A program made the translations under genes and the position numbers. A stretch of DNA of 64,000 nt, taken from assembly GCA_037833965.1 (NCBI GenBank), contig AP031358.1, positions 20,902,001 to 20,966,000 on the forward strand, written 5' to 3'. Positions 13,034 through 23,320 of the stretch are shown here, in pieces. Every line of letters begins with the position of its first letter. The stretch's first letter is position 1. Below the pieces are notes generated by a model. The model did not search any database, had not been told where the DNA came from, and saw nothing but the letters and a program-made list of their open reading frames with translations. The stretch comes from Marchantia polymorpha subsp. ruderalis. Lineage: Eukaryota; Streptophyta; Marchantiopsida; Marchantiales; Marchantiaceae.

Positions 13034-13652
13034 TTAGAAGTAAGCAAGCAAACATAAACCAACAATAATATGGCTCTTACTGAAGATCCAAAGGAGTTGA
13101 AGGCTAATGGCCTTGCTTCGATATGACACATCGTGATTATTCATCAACATGTAGAAAGCTTTACGAGTGACTTTCCATGGCTTTACACCGAAGGGAAAAG
13201 AAAGCTTTTCGTTTTCTCCTTCGACACACTTGGTGGTGAATCCCAAGAGGTAAAAAAATTTCCTACATTTTTAATAAAACCAGCTCAAACTGCAGAAAGT
13301 CACGCTCCATGGCGACCGACGTCCACCTCAGCAGAGCGCGTCGCCTCGAAAGGGATTTGTTTCCTTTCGAGCAAAGTTATCACTTTTGAGGATATCAAGA
13401 TTTTAAGTTATTCAATTATCCGCCACTCGCTCGAACTAGTGTCCCACCGAGGAATGTCGTCTAGAGTATTATGATTCAATGTCCGATATGGCGGAGGAGG
13501 AAGATATATACTCTTCCTCGCGCAATGATTTACTTTTTGGACTTCGTGCGGGGTACGCTTTAGACGCCTTCGTGGTCCGGATATAACTTCCAACAGAGCT
13601 CGACCTTTGAAAGAGTCAAATCCCTCCGAAATCGCCTTCGCCATCGTTTGCG
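13034..13652 (-). other. Candidate short gene or gene remnant, unrecognised
   Basis: Two minus-strand blocks look coding. The first starts at ATG 13643-13645 (MAKAISEGFDSFKGRALLEV) and has a possible donor AAA|GTAAAT near 13532. The second, about 13240-13081 (ENEKLSFPFGVKPWKVTRKA), ends at a good donor, TTCA|GTAAGAG. I cannot join them with convincing phase or name a family. A CACGTG G-box lies just upstream at about 13656. It is either a small lineage-specific gene with further exons I cannot place, or a relict. Confidence 0.25.
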
Positions 13653-13699
13653 TAGGCACGTGAACCCATTTCCAAGATTAATTATTATTATTTTATATC

Positions 13700-14440
13700 T
13701 CTTCCATCCCCTACCCTTTGTTCCGCTTCCTGGATTTATTATTTATTAGTATATTATTTCGCTTCCATCCCTCCCACCTTTGTTCCGCTTCCGTGATTTA
13801 TTTTTGTTATATTTATTTTAATTCGCTTCCTTCCCTTCTCTTCCCGAGCCCTTTCTTTCTCGCCTCGAGTACCGTATCCTCTATGCTACCGCTTTTCCGT
13901 CACGTAGCTTTCTCAAACGAAACGCTTACGGCGGCCGAAGGCGTGCGCATCCCGAAGACGAACGAACCGCGATCTGGAAATCGGATGACGTACAGTCGAG
14001 GACCGGACAAAGTCGGGCGCCGAGTCCGGACGGCGGACGGCGGACGGCGTCTGCTCTCTCGGACACCGTCGGGTACCGGGAACTGCAGTAGAGTCGATTG
14101 CGCAGTACAGAACAGCTCCTTCCGTACATGGTACTTGACTTTGGACAGTGCAGGGGGTGCAGTCATTGTTCTTGTACCGGTGACTGTAAACAGCTGTGCC
14201 TGCGCTGGTGGAGGCTGGCAGTGGCTCTGGGCTCTTCAGGTTGGCGCAGCAGCGGCAGCCTGAGCTGGCCTGGCGCGCTGGATGATGGTTCCGGTGACGG
14301 GCCTCGTTTTGTCCACCGGCTTCTTCTGGCCGGTTGCTGCTTTCGGACGAGCCGGTCTCCTGGCTTTCGAGCAATTTTCGCGAAATCAATCTTGGCTGGA
14401 AGAATATATAGTTGCCGAAAATCACAATGGTGAGCAACGA
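13700..14440. other. GC-rich islet with short GGACGGC repeats
   Basis: A pyrimidine-rich tract (13,690-13,870) leads into GC-rich sequence with a GGACGGC triplet repeat near 14,030-14,050. Open frames occur on both strands without a recognisable product. It could be the promoter side of the unrecognised minus-strand candidate at 13.0-13.65 kb. Confidence 0.3.
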
Positions 14441-14499
14441 AAATGTAGGGTACGCAAGGATTTTGTCGTTGCTTACATAAGCTGACCAGGATAATTATT

Positions 14500-15880
14500 T
14501 AGTAAACGCCAGCTGATATTCAATAATAAGAGGCAGCGTCATGTATCCAATAATTGAAGAAATATTCAGAACATGAAACTTTGATTATGAGAGCTTTGTG
14601 AAAAATACAATACATTATGTTAATGATTTACCTATGGTGTTATTTGACTATAATACTGGCTTTTTTCACTACGGTTGGAACCCACGGATTTGTGGCTCAT
14701 TTTATCTTTATCACTGCCATTAGGGGATTGAGCTTGCCACTAAGTAATGGAGTCAAAGTAAAGAAGGCACGTAGAGTCAAATTCAGTTGCCTTCCAACAG
14801 AAAAGAAGAAGAAACTTCATTAACAAAACCATGAGTAAATTTGTCGATTTTCTAAAGCTTTGACAAAATCTTAAAAATTTTCGGACTTTTCAAAGTTATT
14901 TAACAAAGCAATAATAATTCCTGCGAGAGTGATATTAAGTTTATATGCAACAGATGATTAACATAATAAGTTGTCAATTTGATGTGCAGAAGATGACTAT
15001 GCATGATGCAATGTGTTTATTAAATAAGCTCTCGCGTCCTATAGCAAACATATTGCACCATGTTTGTTATGAAACGAGGGATACCTTATTAAAAAAATTG
15101 TTCATGTATTTCACAACTTCTAATTTGTTCATATGTTTGTGACAGAATGTTAGAGAGAATTAGGATGATCATTGATAGCTTCATTATACACTTTATTTTG
15201 ATCATTGTTTTATAGAGACCATAACCTACTTCCATACATAAGTGGATAACCCAATTAGATGCCGTTATTTTCAAGCTCATAATGCTAAAAAATCAACCAA
15301 CATAATTGCCCTCTCAACAACATGGTCAACAAAATAGTTGCTTCTTGTATTTGCAAACCATATTACCTATACATATAAAATATCAGGTGGAGTAAGATAT
15401 ACTTTCCACTCTAATGCAATTGGGTCCAGCCCCATGATACTGTCGAGCTTCTTCCATGTACCACTCGACAGGCTTTTCCCTCCATATGTAGTACATCCCT
15501 AGGCTTAACATATATTTTTTGTAGCTACCAATGTATCCTTCATCATTCCTAAAGAGTTCCCTCTTAAATTTATTTCGAAGAGTGCACTGCAGACGAAAAT
15601 AATCTTAAAGACAAACCCTTGAAAAACTGAGTCTCTCAAGCTGCACAAGACTCAGTTCTCAATGACGAGATTACATACATGGCTCTCGCTTTGCTCGTCT
15701 CCATCTGAGTCACATTGGTCAGCCTCAGATAACATTAGGCACCACCGTTATATTCTTGAGGTTACAGGGTAATTTTTCGGCCATCACTAGTTCAGGCCTA
15801 CTCTGAGCCAATTAATGAAAATAATAATTCCACATGCCTATTGCAATGTACATAAATAAAATAGAGTAAGAATAAAGACT
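14500..15880. other. AT-rich spacer, no gene seen
   Basis: AT-rich DNA with only short chance open frames. It ends where the GC-rich leader of GatC begins. Confidence 0.5.
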
Positions 15881-16384
15881 GCTGTACACAAGGTGCACTG
15901 CAGCACATGCAGGAGGAGTACGCTTCGAACGCATTTTCCACCAACAAAGATCTCTCGAGGATCGAAACAGGCTCGTCATTCCATTCACTCACTCCCATTC
16001 TTAAATCCTTTCTCGACCCCCATGGTCCCAGAGAGCTGTGGCTGTCAGCTCGATTTCGACTCCCCTCCCCCAGCCGAGAAAAAAAAAACTCCACCGAGCC
16101 AAATTCCGCTTCAGACTGCGAACACCGATTCGACTTCGAGGAGGGCGGCCGAAAAGTGCGGGGCCCGAAAATTACAGGACCCTCATTGCGCTGCTTTTGC
16201 AGAGAGGCGGAGGAGGAGGGAGAGGAGGATGACAGAGGGAGGACTGGAGAACTGGAGGAGATGAGGCGGTAGAACTCGGAGGGTAAAAGGCCAGCGGGAG
16301 GGATTCGCTCGGCGGAGGACCGACGGTTCTGAACCAGGAGGAGAATCTTACGGTCCCCCAACCCCCGGTCGCCCGCTTGCTCGG

Positions 16385-16420
16385 AGATGAGATGAGATGA
16401 GATGAAGATGAGATGAGATG
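16385..16420. repeat. (GATGA)n microsatellite
   Basis: Seven units of GAGAT/GATGA, with one GATGAA variant, in the GatC upstream region. Confidence 0.85.
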
Positions 16421-16593
16421 CCGAGCGACGAAGAGATGAGCGCGCCACGAAAGACAAGAACCGATTTGCCGGCTCGCTCGAGGACGAGGACGAGGACGAC
16501 GAGGGCGACGAGGCCCATCGGCCGCAGCTCCACGACCTCCGATTCCGCCTCCTGCTCCTCCTCCTGCTGCTCCTGCTCGTCCTCTCGTTGCTG

Positions 16594-16619
16594 CCGCTGC
16601 TGCTGCTGCTGCTGCTGCT
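16594..16619. repeat. (CTG)n microsatellite
   Basis: About eight CTG triplets, 17 bases before the GatC start codon. They would lie in the leader of the transcript. Confidence 0.85.
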
Positions 16620-16635
16620 TCTGGGCTTTTGCTCG

Positions 16636-18080
16636 ATGATGGCTTCTTCTTCCTCGTCCGCTGCGCTGCTCGCCCACGCCCGCCTCCTGCCTCGTCGCCT
16701 GCCCCCGCTCTCGCCGTTCGTCCGCCCATGCTCTGCCTCCTCCGCCTCCTCCTCCTCCACACGCCAGGTCGAGCCTCCCAACCTCGCCCAGCTCTGCGAC
16801 AAGGCTCGAATTTCCCTCTCGGCCAAGGAGGTGAGTTCTCTCTGGCTTGCTCGTTCGTTGGGTTTGATGGTCGGTCGTGATTCCACTGCTGCGTCTGGGT
16901 CGGAATGAGCGTCACCCGCCGGAGTTTTTGCTTGCTTTTCGTTGCTTCGAGAGCTGGAGTGGGGCGAGATTCTGTCGCGGCGGGGGTTTGAATTTGAATT
17001 TTCTTTGGGGGTTCAGCTTGGTTGGAATGAACTGAAGGTGGCCACGGCCTGTGGTTTTTTCATTTAGTTTGGGTTCCGAAAGGGTTTAGGGTTCAGGGGA
17101 CGCCGTGGAGAGTAGTGCTGGTGCGAATGCGTTTGAGAGTTGGATGGGAATGGGATCTGTCATACATTATTTTCATGGAGGCAAACTTCAGAATTGTTTG
17201 GGTTCCGCGATGCCTTTGCATCGCGGAACCCAAACAATGCTTACTTAAATGCTGGGACTTCCTGTTTCTGCTTGACGTTGTCTCAATGCTCGTCAAATAT
17301 GAGAGTGAATTTTGAAGAATCAGCTACTTATTTTCTTTTTAAAGTATTTTTTCGTAGCTAACGCGGGAACTCGTTTGAATCGAAGATTGAGGAATTCTCT
17401 CCGCAAATTTCGAAGGTTGTGGACTGGTAAGCACCGGTCGTTGAACTGCTGAATGGTAGAGAGTAGCCGTACCCAAGGTGCCAAGTCGGCTGATATGTTT
17501 GGTGCATTATGCTCCGCTGGTCAGTGCAACTTCTTAATATCCGAGAGCACATTGTGGAGTGTCGTCGAGATTCACTGACAAAGAGAATTTGCGTTTGTAG
17601 GTTTGCCCAGCTTCAGGACGTTGACGTAGAGAACATCGAGCCAGCCATTCGTGTTGGTAAGTCGAATAGGAACGTCCTCTAGTTTTAGTCGAGTATGTTT
17701 CGACGAACCTGCCGGAAGCATTTGTGCTGCAAGGAACAGACGAAATCGTGCAATTGGCGTGTAGAATTCACGCCGTTTTCCATTCACAGCAGTTCTCAAT
17801 TTCTTTTCGATGTTGTTGCAGGTGCTTTGGACGGGAAAAGCGCGTTGCGCGCGGACACACCTGTCATTTTTGAAGAAAGGTGAGTGACAACAGTATCCGT
17901 TTCGCTCTGATTTATTTTGCTCTGCGGCGTGGCACTAAATGTCTAGATTACCCTGCTTTGGAAACAACATTAACATTTTTTGAATTTTGCCTGCGTAGGG
18001 AGACAATGATTGCTTCACTTCCGGATCGTGAAGGACCTTACATGAGGGTACCAAAGATATTGAAAGAGAATGTGGAGTAG
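16636..18080 (+). CDS. GATC: Organellar glutamyl-tRNA(Gln) amidotransferase subunit C
   Basis: The small subunit of GatCAB, which converts Glu-tRNA(Gln) to Gln-tRNA(Gln) in plastids and mitochondria. It wraps and stabilises the GatA-GatB pair. Exons: 16636-16830, 17386-17426, 17601-17656, 17822-17879, 17999-18080; 432 bases, 143 residues, all phases consistent. A Ser/Ala/Arg/Pro-rich organelle-targeting leader covers about residues 1-45. Then come EPPNLAQLCDKARISLSAKE, IEEFSPQISKVVDW, FAQLQDVDVENIEPAIRVG, LRADTPVIFEER and the family's closing motif GPYMRVPKILKE. Length and motif order match plant GatC. The start is the first in-frame ATG (a second ATG follows at once). Intron 1 carries a perfect inverted repeat. 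The next gene starts 522 bases downstream on the same strand. Confidence 0.95.
17193..17238. repeat. Perfect 21-base inverted repeat in GatC intron 1
   Basis: Two perfectly complementary 21-base arms, starting ATTGTTTGGGTTCCGCG, flank a 4-base loop (CTTT). On RNA this folds into a strong GC-rich hairpin about 150 bases before exon 2 of GatC. There is no element-like flank. A local template-switch inversion or a very small foldback element is the likeliest origin. Confidence 0.9.
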
Positions 18081-18601
18081 GGGTTGACTTTGTATGGAAG
18101 ACATGCGTTGGAATTGGAAATTGCGGAGCAGAAAGGAGATTAGTGTGAAGGAAGTGAGGGTTATTGCGACAGGCACTCCTTTTGTAACCCAAAGGTAGAA
18201 TTATGCTGTCGTCCAAGCTAGTTTCACCCTTCGAAGAGTAGTTAATAGAACTACCCAGGCTTTCTTCCGACGGCTCGTTAGTTCCGACGACATCCTTTTT
18301 TTCCTGGACCACCAGTTACATTTATTTATAAACTTTGGGAGGGGAATTCAGCAACCAGGGAGTCGAGCAGCTCTGGAGGTCTGTGAGGTCATCTGGTATG
18401 AGTTTGGCTCTGTTTCGAAGCAACAGTTTGTCTCAGTTTGTAAGTGTGTCTCTGGTGTACCTCCCTGCCGACGTTAATGTCTTACATTACCGCCAAGGGA
18501 ACTCGTGAATTTTGCCGCACTTGTCCTCCAAAGGTACAGATTGCGAACCATTCGGCTTGGTGTTAAGAATCGATTGTGAAGGAAATAGTCCAGTAGCGGC
18601 A
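18081..18601 (+). promoter_or_regulatory. Intergenic region between GatC and the CPBP protease
   Basis: This 521-base gap must hold the 3' untranslated end of GatC and the promoter and leader of the protease gene. No clear polyadenylation signal or TATA box stands out. An in-frame TGA at 18506-18508 separates any upstream frame from the protease start codon. Confidence 0.5.
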
Positions 18602-20399
18602 ATGGATGTTCTCGCCTCAGGGCGGCTAAATCCATATGGGTTCTTGCACGTGCATTGTGCTCCTGTAAAGCTGGAGAGAAAGGATTGTCTGAGGAATCGG
18701 AGTAACCTGAATCGACGAGTTTCATCACGTGATATGGGAAGCACTGTGCGCTTTTCGGCTTCTCCTGAGTTCAATTTCAGATCATGTATTTTACAGTCGA
18801 AGTCTAGCGCTGTTTGCAAAGGCCAGACCTTAGGTTGCCGGAGGAACTTGTACAGCCAGACCTCGAAATCTCTTACTTCTCGTGACGGGAGCTCAAGAGT
18901 GGTGGATACGAGAGGCAGCAGCAACCACCACCATTTTCATCGGAAGCGAATGAAATGTTTGTGTCACAAGGTGACAGAAGACTGGGTCTGCCATCTGTGC
19001 TCTACTGCTGTAAATTCTTGCTCTGGATTCCCATTAGGGGCTTCCAGAAATTCCAAATCTCATCTAGACCAACGTGTGAATTTCAGACTAGAGAACGTAA
19101 GAACTTCAAACAATTTTATCAGGAATAGAAATCGTGCTTCTTTGTACAATATCAGGACATCTTCTGCCAGAGCAGATGTTTTCTTGGAACGGAATCCAGA
19201 GGTCATGGGTATTGCAGGAGTGAGTTCACCCACCTTGGGTTTATTGCCCTTTCGCACCCTTAGACAGAAGAGACGAAGCCCGTATGTTTGCCACGCAGAT
19301 AGTGGAGCTTCGGATAATATGAGCGAATCTCCTCCTAAAGAGGATGAAATCGCAAGCAAGGGGGCGAGCACTTCCCCAATCGAGAGGTTCTTTGCGTATG
19401 TGAAGCAGGTGAGTGTGCCAATTATTTCTATATATAAGCAAGACCTTTATTTTGCGTACAGGACGTTCTAAGTGTGTTCGGGGTCACCAGAAGAATCTGC
19501 CTCAACCCGCTCTCGTAATTGGGAATGATTCTGTCCTCTTTTAGGTGGATTGGATGGATTTCATCTTCAAGTGGCAAAAAGACGAACCATTGTGGAACGT
19601 ACCATGGACAGGCCATACTATCTTCCAGGTAAGTCTGCCCTTCTTTCTGTATGAAATCGGATCATTGAAGGACCCTCATCCAGTCTATCTTTCCTGTTAT
19701 GGTCTGCTGACCTGATGTGACCACATGTCGGGTTTGCAGGTCATGGTGTTGTGGTTTGCCGCGTTCTGGGTCATGGGTTCATGGATCATCCCGATTGCCG
19801 CTCAGCTTGCAGGTTTCAGCAGACACACACTCTCGTTCCGTGGTCAAGCCCTGTACAGCCTCATCACCGACATAGCCGAAGGCACGGTCGGCATTTGGAT
19901 TTTGAAGCGGTGTCTAGCTCGGTTCCTCCCACTTCCCGAAGGATGGTTCCCCATCAACCTCAAAGGGAAATGGCTGGTCGAGGCATGCTGGGGCTGTCTG
20001 CTCTTTCCTCTGGTCAACAAACTTTCACAGTTGAACCTCTTCCTCCTTCCTCTCCCGACCCCTTTGACCACGTCTTACGTCGAGCAGTCCATGATGTCCA
20101 GAGACCCCGTGGCCACTCTGCTCTACGCCGTCGTGATTTCCGTATGCGCTCCTGTTTGGGAAGAGGTGATTTTCCGGGGGTTCCTGCTGCCTTCCATGAC
20201 GCGCTATCTCCCCCTGTGGGGAGCCATATCTGTCAGTGCTTTGGCGTTCGCCCTGGCCCATTTCAGCATGCAGCGGATTCTGCCCTTGACGTTTTTAGGC
20301 CTGGTCATGGGATTCGTCTTCGTCCGGTCGCGCAATTTGCTCGCCTCCATCGTTCTTCACAGTCTGTGGAACGGCTTTGCATTTTTGGAGCTGCTGTAA
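18602..20399 (+). CDS. Chloroplast CPBP (CAAX-type) intramembrane protease, SCO4-like
   Basis: A multi-pass membrane protein of the CPBP/Abi glutamic-type intramembrane protease family, probably in plastid membranes. Exons: 18602-19408, 19545-19628, 19740-20399; phase 0 at both junctions; 516 residues. Residues 1 to about 240 are basic, Ser/Arg-rich and unstructured, as for a long transit peptide plus linker. After VDWMDFIFKWQKDEPLWNVP come several hydrophobic segments. All three family motifs are present: EExxxR (WEEVIFRG, E438/E439/R443), FxxxH (FALAHF, H471) and HxxxN (HSLWN, H504/N508), so it looks catalytically competent. The closest match from memory is Arabidopsis SNOWY COTYLEDON 4. 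The start is the first ATG after an in-frame TGA. AATAAA overlaps the stop codon and is probably not the working poly(A) signal. Confidence 0.94.
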
Positions 20400-22770
20400 T
20401 AAAAATCTGGCCCTTGAACCTTCCCCTCTGCACGCCTGCTTGTGTCATGTGAGCCCGTCTCTTGCCACTTTTGTCTTCTTTTTAGGTCGATGCATCGATA
20501 TCATTCGATATCTCTACAAATGGTGCTGTCTTCTTCTTCTCGGGGACTCGGCAGGGCAAACATTGGAAGCAAAGTCTGGCCTTACTACTGGATATCCAAC
20601 AGGGAACAGTATTGCTACCATAGAAGAAGACAGTCGAAGACAGGGATGCGCCAATGAACTGCTTGAGTGGTGACGGCGCCAATCTCGTAGCGGTGAGATG
20701 CTTTTAATTTGGATGTTCAGAGAACAAGAAGACAGTAAATGTGGGTTCAGGGTTTAGGGTGTTGACGTCACCCAGAGATAAATGGGGTGATGTCAACATC
20801 CGTAGCAAGACGAAAGCGCCAACTTTGGATTGCGAGGATTTCTCCTAGTACCCGGCATCCAAACGTAAGCCTCCTCTTAGTCTCTTGGTTCTCCCCCGCT
20901 CCTCTCTAACGAGCCAGGAGAAATTAGTGATGGTCCTTTTCTTAGTTTTCTTTGTTGTTCGAAAGAAGAATGGTGACTCCACTTTCCCTGCGAGTGAAGG
21001 GTATACTCATTCGTCAATATATAGTAAGGGGACGATGTGGTGGTAGGACTCGGCCCCTCGCCTCCTCTTCGTGTTAGATACCTGTGATTTGTGGAGGTCG
21101 TTGTAAACTTGGGTGTCCATTGAGGAGAGCCCCGTAAAAAGAGTTGGATCTGCGCCGGGTACGTTGTGGTTACCCATATATTTAGGCCAGCCTGCCCATT
21201 GGGCTGTCGGGGTTGTCAACTTACATGTACTACAAGAGTTTGGGGCTGAAGAAACGCAGGACAAAGGGGGTTGTGCCAGTTGTATTGAACCAACAGCTGG
21301 AGTTTTTGCAGCAACCGATGCGAGTGGACACGACAGGGTTTGTGCAAATTTGGAAATTGGGGGGCGTGTGAAGAATCTGGGAGTGTACTCATCACCTGAG
21401 TAAACTGCCGGGCTACAGGTTAACAGTTCAAATAGTATCCACCTCTGTCGCAGGAAACGAAGCCTGTCAAGAGGATTGTCTCGCCTCACGTGTTTCTAGC
21501 CAGACAAGGCAGGCTTTCAACAGGAGCTATCCTGCACCAAAGGTCCAGAAAGCTATTTCTAAGTAGAACCCTGTTACCAGTCGCAACATATATTTAGGCG
21601 AACTAAACGAAGTGGATAAACCTCCGAAGAGGCAGATACCTTCAAGCATTATGTCCCATACCGGTCTCCGTCGCACGTACACCTAACTCCTAAACCTCCA
21701 GGACTGTGAGTAAGTAATCACTTTGGCGATAACCTGGCGAGTCGAGTCAAGGTGGCTGTCACAAAGTGCCGTAGATGTGGCCGAGTATCATAGTGGTCAA
21801 CGATTCAGTTCTAGTTTAGCTTGGCCTGCGAGAAAATTAAGTTTAGCTACTTTTTGGACTGCGTGAACGAGAAGGGAGGGTACATGCAGTCACAGGTTCT
21901 TGTCCATTAGCGCGTTTAAATTCAGCAGACCCCTGAATGAATCTACAGGTACTTATTTAGATTCCCAAGTCGAGTAACCAATCATTGTTACTGGTATGGG
22001 GACCACCTCTAACCTCGTACCTTCAGTGTGATGAAGGCGATGTGGAGTTTGCACCCTTACTCATCTCTTTTATCCCTGGAATTTACGCCCAGAACCGTCC
22101 CCGTGTTCTTTGGAGTTTAACTTTGGTCGTCGCACCTGAGCGAGCTGGACATTCTTACAATGTATGATAAAATTCTGTGAGACTTTTAAGAAAGAACCCA
22201 AAACCTAGAACCGAAATACACCCTCTCATATTTCATTGCTGTCTTCATACGGGTGCGGGTCTTAGTTGCAGCTAGCAGTTCCGTCTCGAAGAACCTCAGT
22301 CATAGAGTAGTCTACGAGACTCAAAACTCCATTTTACATGTAAAGAACCCATGGACAAAGTCTGCACCGCCTGATATAGAACGTGCTCTACTGACCTCCT
22401 GTTGGGGCCAAGTGGATAGCCGAAAAGAAGGGTTGACCCCATCAAGCCATACAAGGAAGAAAATATTCGCGTAACCAGGGGCTATCCTGAAGGTGCACAT
22501 GTGGCTGTCTTACAGCGTCCAGTATTCTAAACATGGCATTCCCTCTTTACTGATTATATCAGTAAACACCATATGCATGTAATAGACCTCGTCGAAGACT
22601 TCGTAGAGATCAGCTCCCTTGTTTCCCAGGGTGGAATCTATTCTATCGTGATTCGGCTTTTACTTTGCACCTTGGTGACGAAATTTGATCACCATCTTAT
22701 TCAATATAATGAAGGCCCCGGCTTTTGTTTGGGGTATAGAACTCTTTCAGTTATGCTTGTTGGGCTTGAC
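20400..22770. other. Spacer with moderate GC, no gene recognised
   Basis: It begins with the 3' untranslated region of the protease gene. Mixed-composition DNA follows, with open frames on both strands (for example 21007-21489 minus and 21113-21403 plus) that match nothing I know. It may be decayed repeat sequence. A palindrome at 20760-20798 is listed separately. Confidence 0.4.
20760..20798. repeat. Palindrome TGTTGACGTCACCC / GGGTGATGTCAACA
   Basis: Two 14-base arms with one mismatch flank an 11-base loop. The left arm contains TGACGTCA, the consensus site of TGA-type bZIP factors. The outer TGTTGAC/GTCAACA resembles LTR termini, but the arms are only 39 bases apart, so this is not an LTR. 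Confidence 0.7.
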
Positions 22771-22778
22771 TACACTCC

Positions 22779-23320
22779 CAGAAATTTGTTTGATGGGATC
22801 CCATCAGAATTTGCTTGATGGGACCCAATAAGTTCCATTTTACCTGATTGCTTGATGGGACCCAATAAGTTCCATTTTACCTGATGGAACACTTCCGACG
22901 GCAATTCAGTCCACCGTCACCGATGTTCTACTGCGAGTTCTTGTAATTGCTGTCAAACCGGGCTAGGAAAAACACTGAGGCTCATTGTTGAAAAGTGAAA
23001 TGCTCTTCACGGACCAAAATATGCAACTGACATGATTTTGACCAAGAGATTTAGAAAAAAAAGTAAGGAGGAAGTAGATTATGCCTATACATTATACTCA
23101 AGAAATTGGGCTCTTCCACTATGTAGATTTGGAGCCATGGAAAATCCTATTAATTTAAATTCGAGGAAAAAGAATATTTTTTCATTGAATTGGAAACAAA
23201 TCAATTACAAGAACATAATTGATGGGTCACCCTCAGAGTGGTCCCATTGGGTAAAATGGAACCTATTGGGTCACATCAAGCAACCAGCATTCTGATGGGG
23301 TCACATCAATCAAATTTCTC
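22779..23320. mobile_element. Non-coding DNA element with long terminal inverted repeats, copy A
   Basis: About 540 bases. The left end AGAAATTTGTTTGATGGG is mirrored by the right end, which finishes in TCACATCAATCAAATTTCT. Inside, GCTTGATGGGACCCAATA and TTCCATTTTACC pair with their inverted counterparts near 23245-23280, and GTTCTTGTAATTG recurs in both arms. The arms therefore span roughly 150 bases. Such long arms without coding capacity fit a Mutator-like or foldback MITE. I could not settle a target duplication; CACTCC occurs at both flanks but not exactly at the arm ends. A diverged second copy lies near 30.6 kb. Confidence 0.7.
22812..22885. repeat. Perfect 37-base tandem duplication inside copy A
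   Basis: Positions 22812-22848 and 22849-22885 are identical (unit starts TGCTTGATGGGACCC). The duplicated unit is part of the left inverted repeat. No mismatches means a recent event relative to the diverged arms. Confidence 0.9.

Larger units (their letters stand above)
15890..16635 (+). promoter_or_regulatory. Promoter/leader region of GatC
   Basis: A GC- and purine-rich segment directly 5' of the GatC start codon, with simple repeats: (GATGA)n at about 16385-16420 and (CTG)n at about 16594-16619. Long open frames on both strands are low-complexity artefacts (poly-Q, poly-R, poly-L). The transcription start is not identifiable by eye. Confidence 0.45.

Noticed and set aside
15798-16915. 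A 362-codon minus-strand Arg/Ser/Glu-rich frame opposite the GatC 5' end
   Set aside because: It overlaps the GatC leader and exon 1 and consists of simple-repeat translations.
20740-20760. Telomere-like GGTTTAGGG
   Set aside because: A single unit only; not an interstitial telomere array.
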